Below are positions 1 through 6,468 of a stretch of DNA of 10,286 nt, piece by piece. Positions within the stretch are counted from its first letter, which is position 1; the number at the start of each line of letters is the position of its first letter. Source of the DNA: Clostridiales bacterium (GTDB lineage Bacteria; Bacillota_A; Clostridia; Peptostreptococcales; Anaerovoracaceae). Under the pieces are notes generated by a model. It saw nothing but the letters and a program-made list of their open reading frames with translations, searched no databases and was not told the DNA's origin. Where the stretch lies: NCBI GenBank assembly GCA_024697655.1, contig JAILFI010000222.1, positions 1-10,286 on the forward strand. Direction: 5' to 3'. Made by a program: the position numbers and the translations under genes.

Positions 1-1760
1 TACCCGCCGTCGGTCTCCTCAAAGATCCAGCGAATGTTGTCTGCCGCGACTTCGCCTGATGTGTACGCGACACCGGACAGACCGTCGTAGGTATAACTGC
101 TGGTTCCTCCCTGAGCCTGGTTTGGAGATTCCTCGGTGCTCAGCGCGTATCCGTCGATCGTGATCACATAATCCGGATCGGAAGACGTGCGCGGGACAAC
201 GGTGATCCCGATGTCGGCGGTAAAGGTCTCGCCGGTCACCGCATCCGTGACCGACGCGGTGATCGTGACCGACCCTTCCGCAACGCCTTTCACTTTCCCG
301 GTGGACGGATCGACAGTCGCTTTCGAAGTGTCGCTGCTGCTCCAGGTCACGGTCCTGCTGGTCGCATCCGCAGGCAGGACGGTCGCGTGGAGCGTTGTGG
401 TCCTGCCGATCTCGACGGTCACGTCCTCCATCGGCTGTCCGGCTTCTCCGCCGGATGACGCCTCATCGATCGAAATACTCTCGACCGCTACCGGATTCAC
501 GACGATCGGGAACTCGTCTTTGTTCTCTGTGACATTCGTCCCGCCGGCGTTATAGTATGCAAATCCCAGATCTTCCGCGGCGACATTGCCGTCCCCGTCA
601 TCGTCTCTGATCTGGATCACAAGTCCCTTACCCTTGACAAAAGCGCTTCCGCTGCCATAGTCCTGATCACTCATACAGCCGGCTGCTGCATAGTAGAACT
701 GGATCTGCGCACTGTCGGAGGAAGAATAGGGAATGGTATCTCCGGGTCCGTAAATCTCGTCGTAAAACGTATCGCTTACGGAATGGTTGTGCCCCCACAG
801 GAAGACGATGGTCTTCCCGGCAGCAGCCGCTTCATTCAGTACAGCAATGACCTTGTTGGCATTCGCCGTCTGCCGAGCGTTGTATCCGCTTCCAAAACGG
901 TGCAGCGGGAAGTGGGACAGTATAATGATCGGCTTGGTGGTATCCTGCGCCGTAAGATATTCTTCCAAATCATCGATCTGAGACTGTTCATACTGGTCAT
1001 CACTTGGCGAATTCCAATCGTGCGTCGTGCCAAGTGCATAGACCCGGTAATTGGCCTCTGCTGTGTAAGAATCTTCCGCACTAACAGTATAAATGCCTTT
1101 CGTTGCATTACTTGTCGTTTTGAACTCGCCGTTGTAGTACTCGTGGTTCCCGGTGGTATAGAATCCATGGATCCCCTCATCACCCTCATTATCCACGACC
1201 CTTTTCACAGCATCGGTATAGGTCCAGAACTGGCTTTCAGTGGCCGAGCCTGCACCCATATCACCGCAGAATCCAATGTAATCGACATGGCCGAATTCGT
1301 CTATGATCTCATCGAACCAGCCATCCAGCCGATTGGCGGCTGTATTGTTCGAACTGTTGTGGATATCGGAAGTAAAGGCAAGGTACTGGGTGCCGCTCGA
1401 CGGCGCCTGTTCCGCCGCTTTCGTATCTGCCGCAGGAGCCGCTATTTCCTTTTCTTCCTCTGCAGCAGGGGCGGCTTGAGCCTCCTCCGTTTCGATGACG
1501 GGTTCATTGTTCTCCCCGTCTAAAACATCTTCTTGTTCTTCAGCGGGCTGTTCGGGCAAGGGGTCCGCTGTTTCGTCCCCTGCCGCAGCATCTGAAGCGG
1601 CATCCTCCGTTCCCGCTGCATCGTCAATGACGGTCTCCACTGCCTGCCCGTCCGTATCGGCGTACACCGTAAGCATCGCCGGCGATGTGAAGATCACGTA
1701 CTGCATCAGGAATGTCAACGTTACAAGGATCGCCATCCCTTTCCTGAATCGACTGTTCAT
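1..1760 (-). CDS. Secreted calcineurin-like metallophosphoesterase with Ig-like domain (C-terminus beyond window)
   Basis: Reads leftward off the window edge; 586 codons are visible with no stop. Residues 1-34 form a signal peptide (basic start, hydrophobic core, VYA before the likely cleavage). Residues 35-124 are an Ala/Glu/Asp/Pro-rich linker. Residues 125-330 carry the full metallophosphoesterase signature: D132-x-H134, G166-D167, G-N205-H206-E, H283 and G-H324-N-H326, so a dinuclear metal site should be intact. Residues 386-397 (DDDGDGNVAAED) match an EF-hand/dockerin calcium loop. Residues 426-523 resemble a bacterial Ig-like (Big_2) domain, with TWSSSDTSKATVD and a GSVTITA end. Residues 528-586 begin a further domain I do not recognise. 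The start is fixed by AAAGGAG six bases upstream. The family hydrolyses phosphomono- or diesters; the substrate is unknown. The architecture implies an exported, probably cell-surface enzyme. Composition is less GC-rich than in the neighbours. Confidence 0.88.
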   Translation of the reverse strand, partial: MNSRFRKGMAILVTLTFLMQYVIFTSPAMLTVYADTDGQAVETVIDDAAGTEDAASDAAAGDETADPLPEQPAEEQEDVLDGENNEPVIETEEAQAAPAAEEEKEIAAPAADTKAAEQAPSSGTQYLAFTSDIHNSSNNTAANRLDGWFDEIIDEFGHVDYIGFCGDMGAGSATESQFWTYTDAVKRVVDNEGDEGIHGFYTTGNHEYYNGEFKTTSNATKGIYTVSAEDSYTAEANYRVYALGTTHDWNSPSDDQYEQSQIDDLEEYLTAQDTTKPIIILSHFPLHRFGSGYNARQTANANKVIAVLNEAAAAGKTIVFLWGHNHSVSDTFYDEIYGPGDTIPYSSSDSAQIQFYYAAAGCMSDQDYGSGSAFVKGKGLVIQIRDDDGDGNVAAEDLGFAYYNAGGTNVTENKDEFPIVVNPVAVESISIDEASSGGEAGQPMEDVTVEIGRTTTLHATVLPADATSRTVTWSSSDTSKATVDPSTGKVKGVAEGSVTITASVTDAVTGETFTADIGITVVPRTSSDPDYVITIDGYALSTEESPNQAQGGTSSYTYDGLSGVAYTSGEVAADNIRWIFEETDGG

Positions 1761-1842
1761 ACCGGACTCCTTTCATTCATGCTTGTGAAGTATCTGCGGA
1801 TCATCTCTTGTGATTGTTAAATAATCTACTATTAGATGCTTA

Positions 1843-1872
1843 ATGATACCATGAACTGTTGTCTCGCGTCCA
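1843..1872 (-). promoter_or_regulatory. Candidate promoter of the phosphoesterase gene
   Basis: On the minus strand TGGACG (1872-1867) and TATCAT (1848-1843) are separated by 18 bases, and TGG directly precedes the -10, making an extended -10 element. Transcription would start near 1836, giving a leader of about 75 bases. The -35 is only a fair match; the AT-rich setting and position support the call. Prediction by eye only. Confidence 0.35.
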
Positions 1873-1968
1873 TTTTTTATTAGAATAATCGCGCAATTTT
1901 TAATCATGTTAACAAACATCCCATTGTTGTAATCAATACACCCGAAAAGCTCTGGATACAAAAACAAA

Positions 1969-1994
1969 AAACAAGGGGCGGCTGCCCCTTGTTT
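1969..1994 (-). terminator. Intrinsic terminator of the YibE/F gene
   Basis: A perfect 11-bp stem (1969-1979 with 1984-1994, core GGGGC/GCCCC) has a 4-base loop. On the minus strand it is followed by a T-rich run (TTTTTTGTTTTTG when the last stem bases are included). It lies about 20 bases beyond the YibE/F stop codon. The other strand also has T's after the stem but a much shorter run, so it acts mainly on the minus strand. Confidence 0.9.
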
Positions 1995-2015
1995 ACTTAG
2001 CTCGTCTATCTTTGA

Positions 2016-3239
2016 TCAGATCCGCTTTCTTGTGATCAGTGCGGAAGAGATCAGTGCGGTCAGCGGGATCGCCAGGATCATGCCGAGACTGGACGAAAGA
2101 CCGCTGATCGTCTCCAGACTGACAAATGCCGTCGAGAACAACTGATAGAAGGAGAGCCCGCGCGCATACAGAAAGATCATCAGGGTGAATTCACTTCCGA
2201 GAAAAGCGAGGATCAGTGTGTTGGTCATCGTACCGACCATATCGCGGCCGATATTCATACCGGATCTGAACAGATCCCTCCTCGAAAGAGACGGATTTGC
2301 CGCATGCACCTCTTCAAGCGCGGAAGAAATGCTCATCGCAACATCCATGACCGCCCCGAGCGCGCAGATGATGATGCTTGCTACGAGCAGCCCCTGCACC
2401 TCGACCGATGCGCCGGCATATTTCAGCTGCAACAGCGGTTCGGCATCTTCCAGCCTGAGCCCGTTGATCTTTCCGAGCGACTGCACAACGATCCCCAATA
2501 CCATCGCAAAGAATGCACCGGCTGCCGTACCGAGGAAAGCGCTCATGCTCTTCCTGTGGACACCGCCGAGGATCGTAAAGCACACGAACGCGATATACAC
2601 GCACATGAGGAAGGTCGTCGGGATATTCGGGGCGCCTTTTAGCAGCAGCGGGATCAGGAGCGCGAACAGACAGATCACCGTAAAGACCAGTCCGATCAGC
2701 GATTTCAATCCCGTCCGGCCGCCGATCACGATGATCACGAGGAAGAACAGCAGCAGAAAGACCGCCAGAAGCGGGATCCGGTTGTATTCATATACCGAGG
2801 CGTACCGCGTTCCGTCGCCGCGGGTCTTGATCGTGATCGTGACGCTGTCTCCCACCTCCACAGGGACGCCCGTGAGCGGGCTGAAAAAGCAGTCGACCTC
2901 CATCGTTTCACCTTTATACTGTCCGCTCTTGATGAGGACGATCAGGTCCTGCTCGCCGGCGTAAGCCCCGTCCGCCGCCTCGTCGATTTCCATGTTTTCG
3001 TATGGGATCTCGGTGACGGTCGCCTTTTCAAATTCCACCAGTTCATCCCCGTAGGGCGAGAACATTTCCTGTTCTCCATGCAGGATATCATCGGAATAGA
3101 TCCCGTAAAGCGCAGCAAAAAACACCGCCGCCGCAATGACCAGCGCAATGATCGTGCTTTTTTCTTTCAGTGCGGTGCCGGCTGCCGGAGCGGCAGGCGC
3201 TGCTTTTTTTGCGGATTTCTTTTTGGCTTTTTTCGTCAT
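2016..3239 (-). CDS. YibE/F family multi-pass membrane protein
   Basis: A 407-residue protein of the YibE/F family, whose members are integral membrane proteins common in Firmicutes with no firmly established substrate. The N-terminus (1-25) is Lys/Ala-rich and probably cytoplasmic. About eight membrane segments are visible near 28-47, 154-172, 178-200, 208-226, 232-254, 282-304, 336-357 and 384-402. Residues 48-153 form a soluble domain likely on the outer face. Family hallmarks are GAVMDVAMSISSA (295-307) and NIGRDMVGTMTNTLILAF (329-346). Length fits the single-polypeptide YibE/F type. The ATG at 3239 has no clear Shine-Dalgarno, but the next methionine (59) lies beyond the first membrane segment, so this start is retained. 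It is monocistronic: a strong terminator follows and a divergent gene lies upstream. Molecular function unknown. Confidence 0.85.
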   Translation of the reverse strand: MTKKAKKKSAKKAAPAAPAAGTALKEKSTIIALVIAAAVFFAALYGIYSDDILHGEQEMFSPYGDELVEFEKATVTEIPYENMEIDEAADGAYAGEQDLIVLIKSGQYKGETMEVDCFFSPLTGVPVEVGDSVTITIKTRGDGTRYASVYEYNRIPLLAVFLLLFFLVIIVIGGRTGLKSLIGLVFTVICLFALLIPLLLKGAPNIPTTFLMCVYIAFVCFTILGGVHRKSMSAFLGTAAGAFFAMVLGIVVQSLGKINGLRLEDAEPLLQLKYAGASVEVQGLLVASIIICALGAVMDVAMSISSALEEVHAANPSLSRRDLFRSGMNIGRDMVGTMTNTLILAFLGSEFTLMIFLYARGLSFYQLFSTAFVSLETISGLSSSLGMILAIPLTALISSALITRKRI

Positions 3240-3315
3240 CGCGTCTACCAGAATGAGTTTCTGAAAAAGGACTGCTGTTCCGGTGCAGCAAAGAGGTCAT
3301 TTCATCCTATCTCAC

Positions 3316-3343
3316 ATTTTACCATCTTTTCCTCTGTACACAA
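3316..3343 (-). promoter_or_regulatory. Candidate promoter of the YibE/F gene
   Basis: On the minus strand TTGTGT (3343-3338) and TAAAAT (3321-3316) are 16 bases apart, with TGG just before the -10 (extended -10). The start would be near 3309, giving a leader of about 70 bases containing a small TGCTG/CAGCA hairpin. Assigned by eye. Confidence 0.45.
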
Positions 3344-3364
3344 CACCCGCAGTCTTGCGCGGTA

Positions 3365-3373
3365 TGGTATGAT
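3365..3373 (+). promoter_or_regulatory. Extended -10 element immediately before mnmA
   Basis: TGG followed by TATGAT (3368-3373) is a good extended -10, with no recognisable -35 at the normal distance. Transcription would be expected to start about 6-7 bases downstream, at or next to the mnmA ATG (3380), so the transcript would have almost no leader. The only Shine-Dalgarno-like bases (AGGG, 3374-3377) are too close to the ATG. Confidence 0.4.
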
Positions 3374-3379
3374 AGGGAC

Positions 3380-4564
3380 ATGGATATTAACAACTCAAAT
3401 GATAGGAATATAAACCCCGCTCCTTCCGGCGGCACCGTTCTCGTCGCCATGTCCGGCGGCGTCGACAGCAGTGTGGCGGCTCTCCTGCTGCAGGAAGCGG
3501 GCTGGGAATGCAAAGGGGTCACGATGCGTCTCTTCAGCAATGAAGTGATCGGCATGTCCGGCAAGACGTGCTGTTCTTTGCGCGACGTGGCGGACGCGGA
3601 GGCTGTTGCCCGCAGGATGGGGATCCCCTTCAAAGCCGTCGACTACCAGGCAGATTTCCGGGCGCAGGTCATCGAGCGGTTCATCCGGGTATACGAGGAA
3701 GGCGCAACGCCCAATCCCTGCATCGACTGCAACCGTACGATGAAGTTCGGCAAGTTGCTGGACCTTGCCCTTGATGCGGGCTGCGATCATATCGCGACCG
3801 GTCATTACGCACAGGTCTTTTTCGATGAACAGCGCGGACGGTGGCTGCTGCGCAAAGCCGCGGACAAGACAAAAGACCAGAGTTATGTATTATATATGCT
3901 CACACAGGAGCAGCTGTCACGCCTGGTGCTCCCGCTCGGCGGCCTGACCAAGGCGGAGATCCGGCAGATCGCGGCGGCGCACGGTTTCGTGAACGCGCAC
4001 AAACAGGAATCGCAGGATATCTGCTTCGTCCCGGACGGCGATTACGCTGCCTTCATGGAGCAGTATACCGGCTGCGCCTACCCGGAAGGCGACTTCCTCG
4101 ACATAGCCGGCAACATCGTCGGCCGCCACAAGGGTGCCGTACGGTACACGACCGGGCAGCGCAAAGGACTCGGGCTGGCGCTCGGCACGCCGGTCTATGT
4201 GCAGGGCAAAGACATGAACGCCAACACCGTGACGGTCGGTCCCGAGGAATCGCTTTTCCGCAGAGAGCTCACGGCAGACGATGCGAACTGGATCAGCATT
4301 GCAGACCTGACTGAGCCGATGCGCGTCCTCGCCATGCCGCGGTACCGCAAAAAGGCCGCCCCCGCGACCTTGTATCCGCTGCCGGCTCCGGCAGACACTG
4401 AGACGGGCACGCCGGATGGCGCCGGTGCCCCCTGCTCCCGCGTCCGCGTCGTCTTCGATGAACCGCAGCGCGCCATGACCCCCGGCCAGGCGGTCGTCTT
4501 CTATGATATAGAGGATGAAGACCTCGTTGTCGGCGGCGCGACGATCAAAACGATCGGCAAATAA
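3380..4564 (+). CDS. mnmA: tRNA-specific 2-thiouridylase MnmA
   Basis: MnmA (TrmU) installs the 2-thio group on wobble uridine 34 of tRNA-Glu, -Gln and -Lys in the cytoplasm. It adenylates U34 and then transfers persulfide sulfur. The 394 residues show the PP-loop SGGVDSS (25-31), the catalytic-cysteine motif NPCIDCN (112-118, C114), ATGHYAQ (139-145), DQSYVL (166-171) and the second cysteine in SQDICFVPDGDY (211-222, C215). KGAVRYTTGQRKGLGLA is the usual central-domain motif. The protein is slightly longer than typical (about 360-370) because of a Pro/Ala/Gly-rich insert around 335-357 in the C-terminal barrel and a 15-residue N-terminal extension. The chosen ATG is the only ordinary start upstream of the PP-loop; its ribosome site is poor (see the -10 element). 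The gene stands alone and converges on the EamA gene 13 bases away. Confidence 0.96.
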   Translation: MDINNSNDRNINPAPSGGTVLVAMSGGVDSSVAALLLQEAGWECKGVTMRLFSNEVIGMSGKTCCSLRDVADAEAVARRMGIPFKAVDYQADFRAQVIERFIRVYEEGATPNPCIDCNRTMKFGKLLDLALDAGCDHIATGHYAQVFFDEQRGRWLLRKAADKTKDQSYVLYMLTQEQLSRLVLPLGGLTKAEIRQIAAAHGFVNAHKQESQDICFVPDGDYAAFMEQYTGCAYPEGDFLDIAGNIVGRHKGAVRYTTGQRKGLGLALGTPVYVQGKDMNANTVTVGPEESLFRRELTADDANWISIADLTEPMRVLAMPRYRKKAAPATLYPLPAPADTETGTPDGAGAPCSRVRVVFDEPQRAMTPGQAVVFYDIEDEDLVVGGATIKTIGK

Positions 4565-4577
4565 ACCCTTTTTCCGG

Positions 4578-5495
4578 TCAACCCTCCCGCGGCGGTGCCT
4601 TTGTGCCTGCCGCGGTTTTCAGCTGCGCCGCGCTCTCCGCGCGCGCGTCCGCGATCGTCCAGATCACTACACTTACGATGATCACCGCACTGCCGATCAG
4701 TGCGAAGAAGCCCGGCTGTTCCCCATAGAACAGCAGGACCCACAAGGGGTTGAGGATCGGCTCGAGGGAACAGATGAGATTGCCGGCAAGCGCAGGGCAG
4801 TGCTTGCCCGCTATCGCCAGCAGGATATACGGCACCGCGATCTGCACGACACCGAGCAGCAGAATATAGCCGATATCGACAGGGGCGGGATGGAACGGGT
4901 ACAACAAAAGTGCCGGGATCGTCAGAAGACCGCATAGGCCGTGGCCGATGATGAGCCCGGAGAACCGCATCTCGTCCGAATCCCCCGCCATCGAGTTGCC
5001 GATGAAAATCAACGCCATGAAAACACCTGCCAGAATGGCGAGGAGATTGCCCGTCAGATTACCGGGAGACAGTTGATCCAGAAAGAACAGAGCGATCCCT
5101 GCGAAGACGGTCACAACGACCGCAACATCCCGCCGATGCAACGTTTTTTTGAGAAAGACCGTACTGATCAGAAGGACGAAGATCGGAGAGGAGTACTGGA
5201 TGACGATGGCATTGGCCGCGGTCGTCAATTTTGTTGCAAAAACAAAGGTCGCACAAACAAGTCCGACGTTGATGCCGGTGAACAACGACCATTTGTTGAG
5301 CCGGAATCTCTTATGCGTGAGCAGCATAAACAGCGCCGTCGCCAAAGACGCGATGAGACTGCGGATCCCGGCGATCTGCAGCGGTTCCCAGGGGATCAGT
5401 TTGATGAACAGACCGCCAATGCTCCAAAGCGCAGCGATCAGGATCATCAGCGCCATCGACCGGTGTTTGAGTTTCAGTTCATCTGCGTGAGTCAT
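4578..5495 (-). CDS. EamA/DMT family transporter (distal operon gene)
   Basis: A 305-residue drug/metabolite transporter superfamily protein with two EamA repeats (about 17-137 and 150-283) and roughly ten membrane helices. Typical family stretches include ALWSIGGLFIKLIPWEPLQI (22-41), TTAANAIVIQYSSPIFVLLI and AGNLICSLEPILNPLWVLL. Members export or import amino acids, nucleosides, drugs or sugars; nothing here fixes the substrate. The ATG overlaps the stop codon of the preceding gene as ATGA (5492-5495), and AGGAGG (5511-5506) lies 10 bases upstream inside that gene, so translation is probably coupled. It is the last gene of the operon. No clear terminator is visible in the 13 bases before the convergent mnmA end. 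Confidence 0.9.
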   Translation of the reverse strand: MTHADELKLKHRSMALMILIAALWSIGGLFIKLIPWEPLQIAGIRSLIASLATALFMLLTHKRFRLNKWSLFTGINVGLVCATFVFATKLTTAANAIVIQYSSPIFVLLISTVFLKKTLHRRDVAVVVTVFAGIALFFLDQLSPGNLTGNLLAILAGVFMALIFIGNSMAGDSDEMRFSGLIIGHGLCGLLTIPALLLYPFHPAPVDIGYILLLGVVQIAVPYILLAIAGKHCPALAGNLICSLEPILNPLWVLLFYGEQPGFFALIGSAVIIVSVVIWTIADARAESAAQLKTAAGTKAPPREG

Positions 5496-6433
5496 AGAGA
5501 AGCATCCTCCTGATGCGTTTTATTGTCTTCTTTGTGCCGGGCGGTTTCCGCAGCGGACAATGCCGGATCGCCTGTTGCGGCGAGCACCATGCCGGCGAAG
5601 ATGATCAAACCGCCGAGTAGGAAGTTGAGGCTGAGCGATTCGCCGAGCAGAAACACTCCCAAAACGCCTGCTGTCAGCGGCATCAATGCATAGAAAAGAC
5701 TGCAGGTGTTGGCGTCGATCAGGTCGAGCGCGCGGTTCCATGCGAGATTGGCCAGCGCCGTGCTCACGATACCTGCCCACAGGAACGCCGCGATGTGGCT
5801 CCCGCTGAGGGTGCCGAGGCCCAATGCCTCCTGCCCGAGCATGAGCTGGCGGAGCAGCATCGGCAAACAGCAGAGCGCCGCGATGATCTGCGTGTAGATG
5901 GTCAGCCAGACGACATCCATATGCGCGCAGGTTTTACGGATCAGCACGGACGTCAGGGACCAGCTGAGGATCCCGCCGACTGCCAGTGCGACCCCCATCG
6001 GTGTACTGCCGCTGCCGGCTCTGCCGATGACCAGCAGCGCACCGCCGACCGTGAGCGCGATCGCCAGCAGTTTTCTCCCGCCTGCGCGTTCGCCGAGGAC
6101 CGGGATCGCCATCAACAATACACTGACCGGCGTCACCGCGAAGAGCAGGGAGGCCAGTGCGGCATCCATGAGTGCGGTTGCCGCGTGCTGACACCAGATC
6201 GCGAAGAAATAGCCGAGAACACTGATCAGGACGATCATCGGCAGGTCTTTGCGCGCCACCTTCTGACGCGGCCGCTTGTGATAGACCGCCAGCAGAACGA
6301 ACGTGGCGATCAGATACCGCAGGAACAGGAATGTCCCGGGCGTCACGGCCGTCACGACGATCTTGGTTGCTACGAATGTTGTCCCCCAGCCTATCGCGCC
6401 GATGGCGGCGAACAGATATCCTTTCTTTCTCAT
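5492..6433 (-). CDS. EamA/DMT family transporter (middle operon gene)
   Basis: A 313-residue drug/metabolite transporter superfamily protein with two EamA repeats (about 5-140 and 151-286) and about ten helices. Family stretches include GYLFAAIGAIGWGTTFVATK near the N-terminus, LASLLFAVTPVSVLLMA (around 116-132) and STALANLAWNRALDLIDANT (about 225-244). The C-terminal 28 residues are charged and cytoplasmic. Substrate unknown. It is only distantly similar to the following EamA gene, so the pair is not a recent duplication; the two could work as a heterodimer or as separate pumps. It lies 35 bases after the oxidoreductase and overlaps the next gene by 4 bases. The start matches the family N-terminus. 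Its Shine-Dalgarno is unusually far upstream, separated from the ATG by a hairpin. Confidence 0.9.
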   Translation of the reverse strand: MRKKGYLFAAIGAIGWGTTFVATKIVVTAVTPGTFLFLRYLIATFVLLAVYHKRPRQKVARKDLPMIVLISVLGYFFAIWCQHAATALMDAALASLLFAVTPVSVLLMAIPVLGERAGGRKLLAIALTVGGALLVIGRAGSGSTPMGVALAVGGILSWSLTSVLIRKTCAHMDVVWLTIYTQIIAALCCLPMLLRQLMLGQEALGLGTLSGSHIAAFLWAGIVSTALANLAWNRALDLIDANTCSLFYALMPLTAGVLGVFLLGESLSLNFLLGGLIIFAGMVLAATGDPALSAAETARHKEDNKTHQEDASL

Positions 6434-6468
6434 TTATTCTATCGCCGGCACGGCCGGCGTTCCTTCTC
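6434..6468 (-). promoter_or_regulatory. Ribosome binding site with a hairpin between Shine-Dalgarno and start
   Basis: On the minus strand, after the upstream TAG, the bases GAGAAGGAA (6468-6460) are followed by a perfect 7-bp hairpin (CGCCGGC/GCCGGCG, 6459-6453 with 6449-6443, 3-base loop), then ATAGAATAA and the ATG at 6433. Linear spacing from AAGGA to ATG is 27 bases; excluding the 17-base hairpin it is 10. No T run follows, so it is not a terminator. There is no other Shine-Dalgarno near the ATG. Confidence 0.55.

Noticed and set aside
783..1523. A long plus-strand frame (246 codons) opposite the phosphoesterase.
   Set aside because: The opposite strand encodes a complete set of phosphoesterase motifs with signal peptide and ribosome site; this is its antisense shadow.
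1773..1967. A 64-codon minus-strand frame between the phosphoesterase and YibE/F genes.
   Set aside because: Its TTG start lies in the terminator T run, it has no ribosome site, it spans the proposed promoter, and the protein resembles nothing I know.
3250..3295. A small TGCTG/CAGCA hairpin in the YibE/F leader followed by CCTTTTTC, considered as an attenuator.
   Set aside because: A 5-bp stem with an 8-base loop and an interrupted T run is not convincing as a terminator.
4539..4575. A possible terminator at the end of mnmA: CGATC/GATCG followed by a distant TTTTT.
   Set aside because: The stem is only 5 bp, overlaps the coding end, and the T run starts well after it; too weak to call.
6443..6459. 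The hairpin between the oxidoreductase and EamA genes considered as an intrinsic terminator.
   Set aside because: It is followed by ATAGAATAA and the start codon rather than a T run, and the genes are closely spaced in one direction.
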